Positions 10,465 to 22,285 of a stretch of 64,000 nt of DNA are shown here, in pieces; position 1 is the stretch's first letter, and the number at the start of each line of letters is the position of its first letter. The notes below the pieces were generated by a model. That model ran no database searches. It had not been told where the DNA came from and was given only the letters and a program-made list of their open reading frames with translations. Location: NCBI GenBank assembly GCA_015499995.1, contig JADNRV010000137.1, positions 62,001-126,000 of the forward strand. Reading direction: 5' to 3'. This stretch comes from Flammula alnicola. Its lineage: Eukaryota > Basidiomycota > Agaricomycetes > Agaricales > Strophariaceae. Position numbers and translations under genes: made by a program.

Positions 10465-12330
10465 TCAAAACGAATATACATAAAGTTCCATCCCATCACC
10501 CATCTAAATGAATAATCAAAGTTTCAGCAGAACATTCACGCAAAGAAACAGGACGCCAAAACAAAACATCGTCAAAGAGAAACTCACCACAATTCCAATA
10601 ATCCTATCCTCGTCAATCATATACGCATAGCACTCATAATGCAACTCGAGCTGCGACGTGTGGCAAGGAAGCCGCGTGACGACGTCCGCGACAAACACAG
10701 GGAAGCTGGTCGTGGAGACGCAGAGTTGAACCGTTGACTTGGTACGGGAATAGCCGAAATCCAGGATGTCGACGACCGCGCTTCCGGTGGAACAGATGAC
10801 GCGTTGGCCGTGAACGTATCTATAGAGTAACGGGGAGGGTTATCTCAGGGAGATCATTGAATAATGCTAGAAGAATGATGGCACACATACCTCAACCAAT
10901 GCGGTGGTGATCGATTAGGCATAAACAACGTATTTTTGGGTCCCCACGCATCCCAGTCAACAACGGAGTCATCAGTATTGTCCATAGAGTCGTCAGTTTC
11001 GACCACGGAGTCATAGTGCACTGTGCATGCCCGTCCCCGCCCCTCCAAGTACGCCAGAAACACCCGATTATGAACATACATCGAAAACGCGAACTGGCCC
11101 TGGTCACCGTTCATCCGAGTTGCTGTCCAATAAGTGACATTAACTACATGCAGGCGCTCTGCGTCTATGCTCGTGAACGGTGTGTTGGGGGGTGGATGAT
11201 CGCTCTGGATGGGGCCTGAGTGAATGCCGATGGATTGGATGTGGTAGGCTGGGTTCAAAGTGGGGAGGCTGAGCGTCGCGACGAGCTCGGGAGAAGATGC
11301 GGGGGAGTCGGGGAGGGTAAAAAGCAGCAGAGAACCGTGGTCTCTTCTGGACGTCAGAAGGAATGAGCTGCGATTTAGAAGCGTGAAGTCGTAGGTGCCA
11401 GATGGTAGAACTGTTATATCGGAGTCCTGGAAGAGAATTATCAGCATCCATTTGGGTACCGAGGGCATAGTAGTGGACGCACGTATATAAGAATACCCTT
11501 CCTCCAATTCCATATCAACACCCTTGGCATGAACATTGTGTGACCTTTAGAAGTGTAGAGCGAGACCAAATCTTCTGCGAGCTGGATAACGGCGGTGAAC
11601 AACGCGTTTCCGTATTGAGAGTGTGGTGGAACATCGACGCATAGTGGGCTCTGGTGGGCGAGAGGGTGCGTATGGTCTGCCGATATTGAACGGATGTGGA
11701 TGCGGATGTGGCGTGCTTGAGTGAGAGACATGGGTCTGGAGTTATCCAGTTCAGTCGGAGGCATCTAGCAGACAATGACGCACTCACAATTTATCGTCCT
11801 CAAGAATAGCGGCAACGTCGAGAGTGGGATCTATGGCGAAATCCCTGATCGGAATACCCTCGCGCTTGATTTTGCGGCCTACACTCGTAGCAGTTGGAAG
11901 CCATATGACCTTGAGTTTCTCTCCCCTCGACTGGGCAAAGATCCCTCCGACGAGCTCATATGCATGAACTTGACGACGGCTTCCGATAGGTATAATAATG
12001 CTAGGACATTTGCAATCCAGCCGTGTCCGTGCTGTGCGTCGCCTTGTGCGTCGACTTCGCAGACGCGACAGAAGCTCAGCGTGTGGGATATCGGTTCCTG
12101 CGTCCTGCATGCCATTGAGAGCAAGTTCGACGATATATTGGAGTGAGGAAGATTGTTTGAGTGTGTGATACAGCGATGTGCAGACCTATCGGATGAAAGG
12201 ATGAGGTACTCGAACATGGACGATATGAATCATTGGACGTACCGAAGAGCAACGAAGAAGTGAGCGATAATCCAGTTTAGATAGGATTTGTATTCTGAGT
12301 TCTTCTGGTAAGTCAATGAGATGAGACATG
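10465..12330 (-). CDS. F-box domain protein
   Basis: Starts MSHLIDLPEELRIQILSKLD at 12330, a clear F-box (LPxEL..IL..L.....L). The F-box exon ends at RCSSV and splices (GTACGT..ATAG) to CTSLYHTLKQSSSLQYIVEL, then NGM, the hallmark continuation of a large Agaricomycete F-box family. Further exons cover 12110-10886 and encode a long beta-rich half (KVIWLPTATSVGRKIKR..., DITVLPSGTYDFTLLNRSSF, HWLRYVHGQRVICSTG). A last intron (GTGAGT donor near 10586, acceptor TTCATTTAG) removes a hydrophobic read-through and gives the ending RIIGIVMGDGMELYVYSF with TGA at 10465. Without that intron the gene would end at 10516 in a false membrane segment. F-box proteins are substrate adaptors of SCF ubiquitin ligases; the target is unknown. 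Roughly 530 residues. Confidence 0.8.
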
Positions 12331-12648
12331 GCAACACGACGAGTGAAAGAAAGCAACATGAAAAGGACGCTCAACTTGAATTCTTCGTTGATTCTTCGCC
12401 CACAAGCGCCCATTGCCGGCAAGTGCCGACCTGTGCCGACGGCATCATACGCCATATCTTGAGGGCGCGATATAATTACCCAGAAATTCATTGCTTCAGA
12501 CAAGATACCCACATTAAAGCGTTACCAGTTCCGATGACATAGTACAGAGTACGAGAGCAATAAACGACGAGGTTTTTAGGCCCTTGAATTAATAATATAT
12601 ACATATTGCCTCGGACGGGCAGCTTGACCTCTTTTGAGGTAGCTTCTG

Positions 12649-14481
12649 TCAAACCATCTGTAACTCCACATCTCGGCAATTGGTGAGATTAAATCCAGGC
12701 TGCAATAGAAGTTGTTTGAATACAATGTCCAGCCGTCCACCCGCAGTTCCATTAGAGCAAAGGGCCCAGGGAATGGTTGGATCCAGAATGGTATTCGGTG
12801 GAGCAGAAATCGGCGGTGAGTGGACAAACGTCGTCGTAATCGCCAATGCTCCCGTATTAAATCTGCTATTCTGCAAATTCCAAAATTCGTAAGCACTGAT
12901 CCGGTTTAAAAATCATGATTATTTCTTACCGTCGAGCAATATCCACCGAATATTCGTAGACTATCCGTAATTTCGACGAAATTCGTTGTTCCGCCAGGAT
13001 GGACCACTGAAAGGTTGTTTATCGCCGTGCCGGCGTTAACGTTGGGAACTAAAGTGGCTTCTGTGAGATTGAAGGAAACCGGATTTGGGCAAGTCGGGCA
13101 GACCTGGGTGGAATATTTTTCAGAGACCAAAACGAAGCTCATTGACAGAAGAGACATACCGAGAGGATACCGGCTTCCGTGGTCGTGGTAAAGGTAAAAG
13201 CACCAGTGGGAATTCGGTGGTGCTCTATACCCGTCATTGTAATAGGAACGCGCTCAGATGGACTATCAATGAATACGGCTTCGAGCTTGAATGACTGAGA
13301 CAATGTGGTCAGGTGGCATCCCTGAGAAGGTGTGAGTACCAGCGGTAACATCTCATATATGGCCATGATAAATTTGCCACCGCAAGCCTGGTCGTTAAAG
13401 CCGAAGCACCCCATAGACTCGCATGCGATATCTGGAAGCCTCTGTGCAGTGCTAGCGATAGAGCGTCCACACCCTGTCGCATGGAGGTCAGTTAATAATG
13501 ATAGTAATTTATTTTTTTACAGAAACTCACAGCATTCGTGTCCAAATTCGCTGCCTGAAAACAACGTCGTGGCATCAGGGAATGCGTTCTGACAAATCAA
13601 CGGGCATAAGTTTATGTCAACCGTTCCGGCCATCCTTTCAAGGCTACGATTCGGACCATCGCTTGATTAGGGGTACATAAGCATGAAAGTAACCCACTGG
13701 TAGACAGGCACAAGATCCTACCTATAGCATCCCACATATTGCCAGAGAGGGAGCAACAACCCGTCGAATCCGGACACGCGGGGCAAGGCCGCGGTTGGGA
13801 TTTTCGGCGACGGGGTGCCATTCGTGAAAATGCTGATGCGGTTACTCCCTCCGCATGTGAGCGTATTGTCGCCTTTACAAGGCAAGTTGCAGTCGCCGGG
13901 ATCTGTAAGATTTGCCGATAGCTGAATTACACCGTCGCAGTCTGGATTCTAAAATTCAGCTGGATCATTGGACATAAATCCAACCAGACGTACAGCATTC
14001 CTTCAAGTACAAATTTAGCAAATGTTATCGAGTAAGAGTCCAGCAGGAGCCAGCAGGACTTACCTGCTCAAATTCGACACCGGCGAATCCATTACTTGGA
14101 TTGAAATTGTTTGGATCTGAGCAGAACTCGATACACAATGCAGGTGTCATGCTCGTCGTATTGATAAAAGACGCCGCCATGAGAGTTCTATCGCCGGCAC
14201 TGTCACTGGACAAAGATTCATCAATATCAATACATTGCTCGAGAAAACCGCCTTTCTTCTGCAGGACTTACGTATGGCATCCAACAAAGCTCCATCCAGG
14301 AGGTGGACCATTAGTATCAGTGGCCTGTCTCGTGTCCAATACTTGCAAGGCTCGAGCGAATGGCTAGAGGTTGGGATTTTAGCGGATTTCGTAGTCGATG
14401 AGAGGAAATTTTTGATACCTGAATGGAAGTAAGTCCTATAAAAATAATGGTTGAGATGAGGAAGCAGATAGAGGCTGCCAT
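12649..14481 (-). CDS. Secreted protein with two WSC domains
   Basis: Starts MAASICFLISTIIFIG at 14481, a typical signal peptide. WSC domain 1 begins GWSFVGCHTDSAGDRTLMAA, continues through ALCIEFCSDPN and ECYCDGVIQL, and ends LTCGGSNRISIF. The ECYC joint requires a splice from GTACGTCTGG to ...ATCCAG; other acceptors create stops. WSC domain 2 begins WQYVGCY, with INLCPLICQNAFP and GHECWCGRSIA, followed by ACESMGCFGFNDQACGG. The remaining third is Thr/Ser-containing and beta-rich (TGAFTFTTTTEAGILS, NRDVELQ-like end LQMV, TGA at 12649). WSC domains are eight-cysteine modules that bind glycans in wall sensors and in secreted fungal enzymes. No transmembrane segment is visible at the C-terminus, so it is probably extracellular or wall-bound. 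Several short introns, all phase-consistent. Confidence 0.82.
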
Positions 14482-15404
14482 CTGAACGACTGGAGCAGAT
14501 CAACAAAATTCTCGAATTCCTGAGTGAAAGAAAACGTCGTCTTTATAACTTTGCAAATCGCGTCAATCCCAGGGACAGGTCAACAACTGTCAACATTGGT
14601 CTGCCAATCCTGACACCGGTCATACTGAGGCACTATGGAAGGTTCCTGTGATTCTGTAGCGCGTAAAATATCAGCACTGTCACCTTTTGACATCGCTAGA
14701 GAGGAGAACCTTTCGTCAGGTGGTCTGCGGGCGGTGCTCGAGTGCTGGTGGCATTGGGATGAAAATCGTCAACATTAGTGCTGCTTATTGTTAGTAAAAC
14801 CAACTGTCTCTATGAACGGAGCAAAGGTGGTATTTGCCTTCTGATTTCTGCACCGGCAGCCATAAAAAGGCACTAGCTTGTTATTCAATCCAAGCGAAAT
14901 GGATGATGCGTGTAGTCTGTGAGAATGTGGCCTTTCTTTACTTCATCTCGCTGAATTTATGCAGTCGGGCATCAGGAACACGTCCAGTTCGACTTTGGCA
15001 ACTTTACCTTCGACCATGTTTCTTTGGTCTTCTGTAACTTTAATAAGGCACACCAGAACAATTATGCGGTTCACAATGTCGAATGCCTGAGAAGCTATTG
15101 GTGACGGATGCCGTACGCGCGCATAACATGCAAATAACATCATGTGTCAAGACCATTTGGGCGGAGAGTAAAGGAGACGATTTCTGAATCCATAAAGTAC
15201 CGCGTCGATGAAGGGAGATCAGCTCGTCAAAAGCAAGTACTAAACATTCAAGGATGAGGATAGATTGAACTGGGGATAGGTAAATCCTGGGTATAAGTTG
15301 CATCATCGGAGGGACTGGCGCGTGACTTACTCAGCGCTTAACGCCTACAACGGCAGGACGGCAAGTGCCGTTGAGCAGTCCAATGTGTCCTGATCTAGCA
15401 AGAG
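14482..15404. other. Intergenic, no gene seen
   Basis: About 920 bases upstream of the WSC gene, holding its promoter. Only short frames on both strands without family resemblance. Confidence 0.5.
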
Positions 15405-15560
15405 AGGGCTCGGATATGCGTCGAGCACGCCGTGCGGTATAGCGCCGCAAGCAAGGTCAAGAAGTGATTCCACCACGAGTCCGCTGGCATCTATCTATGG
15501 ACATGCACAGCCTCTGATGCTAGTTATCTAATCTAATCTACCCGAGGATCTCTGCCGAGG
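15405..15560. repeat. Dispersed repeat, copy 1 (ends in ATCTA units)
   Basis: GGGCTCGGATATGCGTCGAG, then a CACGCCGTGCGGTATAGCG stretch, ACATGCACAGCCTC and a terminal TCTAATCTAATCTA. The same series of blocks in the same order recurs at 22970-23125, diverged but clearly alignable. Similar ATCTA-type tails appear at 24341-24359 and 51687-51698. The order (body then short tandem tail) resembles an old SINE family; no Pol III boxes are recognisable in what remains. Confidence 0.6.
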
Positions 15561-15764
15561 ATCTACTACGCCTGGTATTGCACCATATTTTGGCTTCGCG
15601 TATCCTCCCCTCTTGGCTCAAAACTCCGGCTTTTCAAATCTGCTTTGCGCGGTAAGCCTCATGAATGCCCTCATGTCGTTGCTTCATACAAATTACCGAA
15701 AGCACCAGCGAACATCTCGAGCGCAGCACGACGATGATTATCACTCTGCATCATCATCAATTAT

Positions 15765-15802
15765 TACCGTCTTGCCCGAAAGGCCTTCCGGGCAAGACGG
15801 TA
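15765..15802. repeat. 38-base near-perfect palindrome
   Basis: Two 19-base arms (TACCGTCTTGCCCGAAAGG and its near reverse complement) meet with no loop; one base pair of nineteen is mismatched. It lies in an open stretch upstream of the RTA1-like gene. It would form a strong hairpin in RNA or cruciform in DNA. Confidence 0.85.
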
Positions 15803-16083
15803 TCGAGACGTATCGCGTTGTGCATCCGAGTCAACTGCGCACCAAGCTACATATCTCCATTGGCAGGGAAATATACGGGGAGTGTCCCTGCCTGTGCTGC
15901 GTAACTGTGTACGGTTGTAAATCCTGCAGCACAGACATCGCCACTTGTGACTGCGCGTGTATGACCCTGAACCTGCCTCACATGGATCGTAAGTACTTAA
16001 AGTCCTTGCATATCAATCTTTTTTTAAAAAAACTTCTTCAAGTCCCTCTCCGATCTCTTCTGGTCATCCACTAAACTCCTACC

Positions 16084-17541
16084 ATGTCTGGTAACAATGG
16101 AACAGGTACGTTCTAACGTCTGTTCGAAATCCTTCCTCTTACATTTTTTTTCCGGCCTGAATCAGTCGACCCTACGAGTCAATATGGATACATCCCATCT
16201 CGAAGTGCAGCGCTTATCTTTCTCTCCTTATTCGCCATTAGCACTCGTACGTCGTTCACTCATACATGCGTTAGGCGTTCATTTTCTGAAGGCATGCATA
16301 TAAAGTCGTCCATTCCGCACAAGCAGTGAGGTATCGTCTATGGTTCATATTCCCGACTGCCGTTCTCTGCGGAGTTATCGAGATTTTGGGATGGTCTGGT
16401 CGGCTGTGGTCAAGCTTCTCGCCAATTGCCTCCACGCCATTCGAGATCGAGTCAGTTCGCATCCTACTCTATCGATTCAGTGGGACGTATAGCTCACCAT
16501 ACTTCTTCTCATCAGAATAACCTGCACCATAATCGCCCCGACACCTCTCCTCGCTGCCAACTTCGTTATTTTTGGTCGTCTTATTCGACGGTTGGGAGCA
16601 GGGTATAGCAGGCTTAGTCCGCGATTGTGTACGGTCTTACTTCGCCTGCTATTTCCAACTGCTTTCCTGATGCCGAAATTTGCTTTTTTACAGATACAAT
16701 CATATTTACTACATGCGTAAGTGATTTTAGTGGTCGGAATAATCTCTCCATTGACTTACAAAATATTGCTCTATTAGGATGTCGTGTCTCTCGTTGTCCA
16801 AGGTCTCGGGGGAGGACTTGCCGCCACAGCATCAGATTTTGCAGGCGCGAATCGGGTGAGTAAACGCATTCTCTCGACTGCAAGTACTGTAGGCCTATTA
16901 CTAACGCGTTTTATCGTGCAGGGCGCCAATATCATGTTAGGCGGAATCGTCTTCCAACTTAGTGAGTTCTTCACCGCCCAAATTTGTCGACCCCCATTCT
17001 CAACTTTAGCTTCTAAATCAAGTCGTGATCATTGCCTATGCCATCTGCGCCATCGAGTACTTTGTGCGCTACCACAAGCATGCTCCCGTATCATACGGGA
17101 TAAAAATTCGGGACGATAAAAGTGCAGCATCAAACGATGCTGTTCGCGGGACGTTCACGCCCAAGCTTAGACTGATGAGCTACGGGCTCCTCTTTAGCAC
17201 TACCTGCCTCTTCATTCGGTGAGGAACATATTTCCTTTTCTGTGCTTGGACTAGGGCTAAAAAGTCACGACAGTGCGGTTTACCGGATAATCGAACTTGC
17301 GGGAGGTTGGAACGGGAGAGTGATCCATACTCAGGTCTACTTCAGTGCGTCGCGCCTCGATCTCTAACCACCTTTCATTGCTTGACGTGAGATGTTGGCA
17401 GATGTACTGGACGGCGCGATGGTTATACTGGCCATATATACTGCGAACTTCTTGCATCCGGGAATTCTCCTCGCCCAGACAGAGGACGAGACAAGGTCAA
17501 ATTCTTTTTCAATGCCCTTACAGACTATGGAGGGTGCCTAG
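16084..17541 (+). CDS. RTA1-like seven-transmembrane protein
   Basis: Exon 1 is MSGNNGT at 16084; the next exon gives VDPTSQYGYIPSRSAALIFL, the standard RTA1 opening (YGY.PS...). Later exons: LWFIFPTAVLCGVIEILGW, ITCTIIAPTPLLAANFVIFG, RLIRRLGAGYSRLSP, VSLVVQGLGGGLAATASD, then GANIMLGGIVFQL, AICAIEYFVRYHKHAP, LLFSTTCLFIRAVYRIIELA and a final YTANFLHPGILL ending at TAG 17541. QxxGGG and the RxxYRxxEL motif after a late helix are diagnostic of the fungal lipid-translocating-exporter/RTA1 family, linked to resistance to membrane-active compounds and sphingoid-base export. Plasma or vacuolar membrane is expected. Introns of about 55-70 bases separate most helices. Function is assigned by family only. 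Confidence 0.85.
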
Positions 17542-18207
17542 TCTTTGGTGCAATTCTCGTTATAGATTCTATCCATCCTCAAACTTCAAAGACGGACATG
17601 CAGGTATAATTTACCTTACGACTCAAGATATACTCGTGTAGAGCCAAATTCCTATACAAGTAGTAGATAGGTGACACGGACAATGGTCATAGAATAACGA
17701 AACCCTTTTTAAAGACTGCTAAACGTGGTTGAAGCCCCTCGCGATCGGTTATAAACCTTCTGACGTTACATGCGTGGCGATACCCACTACTCCTTCAAGA
17801 ATTCTCCCACTGCCTACGGTTGCACGGCGTGCTAAGCAATGCCATTTGCTAGAGGATTCCAGCGCGTCGCTGGACTTCTCCTTTTGAAAGAGCGGAGCAT
17901 TTTGTCTTTCAATTGGTGTCCCACAAATCGAGGCCAATTGCGCGCGGATTCCCTGGCAGGCGGCAGCCTGCTTATGAGTATGCCGAAGAATTCTTTTACC
18001 TCAACTTTCACATGTTTGGCGCTTATTGAGCGGTGTGAGTAACGGGAATAAGCCTGCTGAGGCCTGCCCCCATCGGTTGGGTATACTCGAGTAAACCTTA
18101 CGTTACTAACATGATCGATTGATCATTGAATATATATTGATCACCGGCACTTCTCAAAAATAGACTCGAAGATTTCTGGGAGGATGTCGTCAAGGCACAG
18201 TCCGAGG
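17542..18207. other. Intergenic, no complete gene seen
   Basis: Follows the RTA1-like gene. Around 18160-18280 the forward strand reads open for about 40 codons (LEDFWEDVVKAQSEAHAV) directly into the palindrome that follows, then stops. This may be a gene fragment; I cannot name it. Confidence 0.4.
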
Positions 18208-18260
18208 CACACGCAGTCTGGTTTCTCCTCTTGCCAAGAGGAGAAACCAGACTGCGTGTG
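18208..18260. repeat. Perfect 25-bp inverted repeat with 3-base loop
   Basis: Arms 18208-18232 and 18236-18260 are exact reverse complements around GCC. It lies in a short coding-looking stretch. This is the strongest simple hairpin in the window and is not near a recognisable gene end. Confidence 0.9.
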
Positions 18261-18715
18261 GTTAAACACCTCGTGTTATGTTATTGAGGATCAGTGAGCG
18301 AAGCGCTTTCGTGCACTGCCGGCGCCTACCATGAATGAGGTGTTCGGTGGCACTGGAGTCCTGGAGTCCTTCGGTGAAGCACTCGAGCAAGGTGATACGT
18401 ACGGTACGAATGACACAAAGAAAGCCAAGTTCGTATGCAAGTACATCTACAAGTCCGATTGACCACTTCCTGGCAGAACGTTCAACCCACCTGGCTAGAT
18501 TTACTACAGATTATGGTATACAGGATCGAGACAGAAGGAAACCAAGATGAAAAGCGAACACGAGAAAGTAGGTAAAAGAATTATAGGAGGCTTTCGTAAA
18601 TCGTGTGTGAAGTTTGAACTAACACAAACCGACACCAGAAACTCTGAACAAAGTATCTCAATGATTTTGGTGTTGCAAGATAGGCGCTCGACCTCGACTC
18701 TACACAATCGCAAAG

Positions 18716-21700
18716 CTAGATAATAATAAAAAGCAAAACATCAACACACGCTGAACCCCAAGAACAAGACATAAAAACGTACACATCAGATCTCCACTCC
18801 GCCCCCTGCGAAGCAACCTTCTCCATATCCGCCGTGCGGTTGATCCACCCAGAAGGGTGTCCTTGGTTCGAGAGAAGCGAATCACGCTTATCAGACACAA
18901 TCCTGAACTGCGACTTGGACTCTCCAGACTTGACAGAACCGACTTCATCCTTCTTCTGCTTGAACATCTGCACGGTCCATCCATCAGCGCTGAGACGAAA
19001 CACACACAGACAAAGAAGGACGCACATCTTTGAGAACATCCATCCGACTCTCACCCTCCGCGAGGTTCGCAGCCTCCATCCGGTCCCTCACAGCAACAAG
19101 TTGGCCATCAACGTACTCAAGGCCCGTCGTCAACGCGTCCTTGATCGCCTTCTTGATCTGCCGCTTGATAAGACTGGTAGCGAGCGGTCGGAGCGTCTTG
19201 TACAAAAAGTCATGGTTCGAATCCCTAATCGCGAACTTGAGGGTATCGATTTTGACGTGGACATCATGGATCCTGAACACGGAGGAGCGGTCACGGCGCG
19301 TCGACACCAAATCGATAGTGGCCTATATTTCGATGTACGTATCAGATAAGGGTACGGAAAATATGGAATTAGGACGACGTACGCTCAACCCCTCCCCACC
19401 GAGGAGAACATCAGCGATACCAGAATCCTTCATCTTGGCAATGCCAGTCTTCTTCCGATAATAAAACGCGACGTCGCGCATATCAGCCTGCATTTGTTCG
19501 AGGGTAATCCTGATACGGTAACGGTAGTCGTCCTTGATGGCATTATAAGGCGAGAATTTGACAAAGTTGTTCACTTCCAAAGCAACGATATTGGGGAACA
19601 GGTTTCGTCCTTGCAGGGTAAGATTCTCAACGACGAGATCGAGTGAGTCATCGCTGTACTCGATGCGTGGAATGGGGATGTAGCCAACCTGAAACGAGGA
19701 GATAAACATGAAAACGACTTTTCAAGAAGATATTACGCACTTGTTCGATGATGGTCGGGAGGATGACCTTACGAACATCGTTCCATAGTTCAGGTTTAAA
19801 CTTGAGGCTTCCTTCGCTATCGAAGAGAAGGTCCTTGGTAAGACGAGCCCAATCTTCGCCGAATTGGTGATTAATCTGCGACAGGAAACAATATAAGTCG
19901 TTCATCCAATAAAAGACATCGGAGAAAACACCGTACAGGGTCTTCTCCCATCGCCTTGAACCACTTCCCGATGCTATTAAACAAGTGGTCAAAGTGATCG
20001 CTGTACTTCTCGTCGTAAAACTGACGACCTTGCTCGCGAAGGCTGTTAGCCTGGTTGTTGCAATCAGGTTCGAGAACATAGCCTGGCTCGAGGAGGACCT
20101 AATAAATTACGTTAGAGAAACAAAACGCGAGAGTCGTAAATTAACTAACCTTGCGAATGTAAAGGTCGACAGAGCGGAACCAATCGCGCAATCCTTCATC
20201 ACGGCGGCTATCATCGATGAGAGCGGTGATGGCGTCTCCGATGATGTCCGTAGATGTACCATTAGCGAACCGCTCGAGCAGGGTGCGGAGCTCGGATATA
20301 CATATGTTGAGATTACGATCCTAGCACTCGAAAATAAGACTCGACAGTATAATAGCATATACGAATGAAAAACGAACATTTGTAAGGCCATGAGCATGCT
20401 CCTTTCCCTTTGCAGCTGCGTCGCGGCCGTGACTCGTTGCATACTCCTCGAAAAAGTCGAGCAGCCATCGGATAGACTCTTGATAGTCCCCATGCTTCTG
20501 GCACTCTACGATAACCTAGGTTTGAAATAAATATTCAGCCAACAATAATACTACAGGAACCTTGTTAGGGGCAAATACCTTCTTGCCTCGGAAGAGGAAC
20601 TGATCACGCCGCTCCTCTGGGAAGTACTCCTCAGAAAAGAAGTGCTTCGCGTGTTCGAACTGGTCGCTAGCGGTATCCTTATGTTGTTGAGGGATGCGGT
20701 CGTTAATTCCCTCCTATAACGGGTGTGAGTATGAAAATTGTCGACAGGGAAGGCGGGAGCATACCTTGACATTGTCCTATGAGAAAGATATGTAAATATA
20801 TGCGCATAAATCAAATGAAAAACTCAGAACGTACCCGGAATTGCCTCATCCTACCCAACATGCCGTGTTTCTTCTCCTCGACTTCTTCAGGCGAGTCCGC
20901 ATCAGCGACCTCTTGCGCATGCATCTGAGCCTGGTCGGCAACCCGCTCTTGCACGGGTTCGTCCTTGTTTCGTATCTCGCCATACTGCTCCATCGCCTGA
21001 TCGCGAACCTCTCCAAGCGGACGCGAAGTTCCATCCGCATTCTTGAGTTGCGCCTCGTCAGCGCGGGGATGCATCGCCACCGCCTTGTCCGTGCCAGGAA
21101 GGCGCGACTCGAGAACCGGAGTCTCGTTGGGACCTGCCACGCGCCCACCTTCAGTAATGAACTGATCATTGGGAGCAGACTGATCGACATTGCGGAGATT
21201 TTCCTCGGACGGCGCGATTGCGTCTGCAACCTTGGAAGCTCCTTTGGAAAGGAGGTCGCGCCCGATAGTGGAGAAGTCGGAAAGGAGTTTCCGGACTTCT
21301 GAGTTGGTGAGGACGAGGTTAAGCAGACTACGGAGATGTTTGAGAGCTAAATGTCTTGTAAATCCTTGAAAGAATCGCAGAAACTGAATACTGAAACACA
21401 CCTAAATCCTTCTCTGACTGAGCCTTTTCGCCGTTCACAGGAACAGCGCTAGTGTCGTTCAAATCGCCTGGGATGAGGGTCTCTGTATCGACAGAACGCG
21501 TGTGCCAAACGAAGTTCTGGAAGAGCTCGTCGGCGTTCTTTTCTTGAACCATAAGGCGTGCAGTGGCGATGATGTCTCGAGTATCTTGAATGAGCTTTCT
21601 ACCCTCGGGAGAGAGGTCCTTGGTGTCCACGGGCGAGTTGTCGATGACATATTTCAGGGTTCGGTCGATCTGAGCATTGGACGGGAGTTTTCCCTTGCGG

Positions 21701-21881
21701 AGTGCGTTGATGACGCCATAGAGTCGAATCTACGGCGATAATTAGGGTAAATTACCAAAGACGGCTTAGAACACACCTTTCTGTCGACGGAAGCGTCCTT
21801 GAGGGCTTTGTTGGTGGGCTCGACGACGGAACCTTTGGTTGGGTGAGTGCTGATATCTTTTTTTGCCGCTGGAAGAGACAT
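18716..21881 (-). CDS. HAM1-like protein (BPI-like lipid-binding family)
   Basis: Starts MSLPAAKKDISTHPTKGSV at 21881. Exons in order: IRLYGVINALRKGKLPSNAQ then VIDNSPVDTKDLSPEGRKL and ATARLMVQEKNADELFQNF; LKHLRSLLNLVLTNSEVRKL with a long charged segment; HQFGEDWARLTKDLLFD; NDVRKVILPTIIEQVGYIPI then PRIEYSDDSLDLVVENLTLQ; YRYRIRITLEQMQADMRDVA then YRKKTGIAKMKDSGIADVLL; and HDVHVKIDTLKFAIRDSNHD then RPLATSLIKRQIKKAIKDAL. It ends at TAG 18716. The N-terminal helical half followed by a C-terminal beta/helix half with YIPIPRIE is the fungal HAM1-like architecture (HAM1 N- and C-terminal domains), distantly related to tubular lipid-binding proteins. Roughly 850 residues, 9 or more exons. The last ~15 codons (CSWGSACVDVLLFIII) may be read-through past a missed terminal splice. 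Function in basidiomycetes is not established. Confidence 0.72.
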
Positions 21882-22285
21882 ATTGGAAAAAGTAGAGAAC
21901 AAGACGTACTGTTCAACCCACCTTTAAGTATCCACCACCAGCCTATCATGACGTCATGAGTCTGGCGGAACCATCGCGTGACGTCACCAAACCCAGAACG
22001 ATGTCATGATCCGCTCTTCACATGTTGCTAGCAGAGGCTGGATGAGAACCTTTGATTATAAACCTGTTGTAATCCCACGTCGTGCTATGCGCAAACGCCA
22101 AACGCTTAGTGCATCCCACAATCCTTGTCACTCACAAACTTACGAGGCTGGATACAGGTTCCAGGCAAGCTATACGCCAAAGGCTTTAAGCTTTGACCAA
22201 ACTAAATCTTTCGAGCTGCCAATCACCACCGTTGAGAGGATGAACCGGGAAGCGTACGAGTACGTAGGCACCGCATACTATGACG
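21882..22285. other. Intergenic, no gene seen
   Basis: About 400 bases between the HAM1-like start and the GMC relic. A forward frame of 96 codons at 22006-22296 overlaps the relic and has no family resemblance. Confidence 0.4.

Noticed and set aside
10516..10698. C-terminal transmembrane segment for the F-box protein at 10465-12330
   Set aside because: The hydrophobic end arises from reading through an intron (GTGAGT..TTTAG); splicing it gives an ordinary soluble C-terminus.
15613..16074. 153-codon forward frame upstream of the RTA1-like gene
   Set aside because: It contains the loopless palindrome and Cys-rich low-information sequence. It stops just before the RTA1 start and shows no family resemblance.
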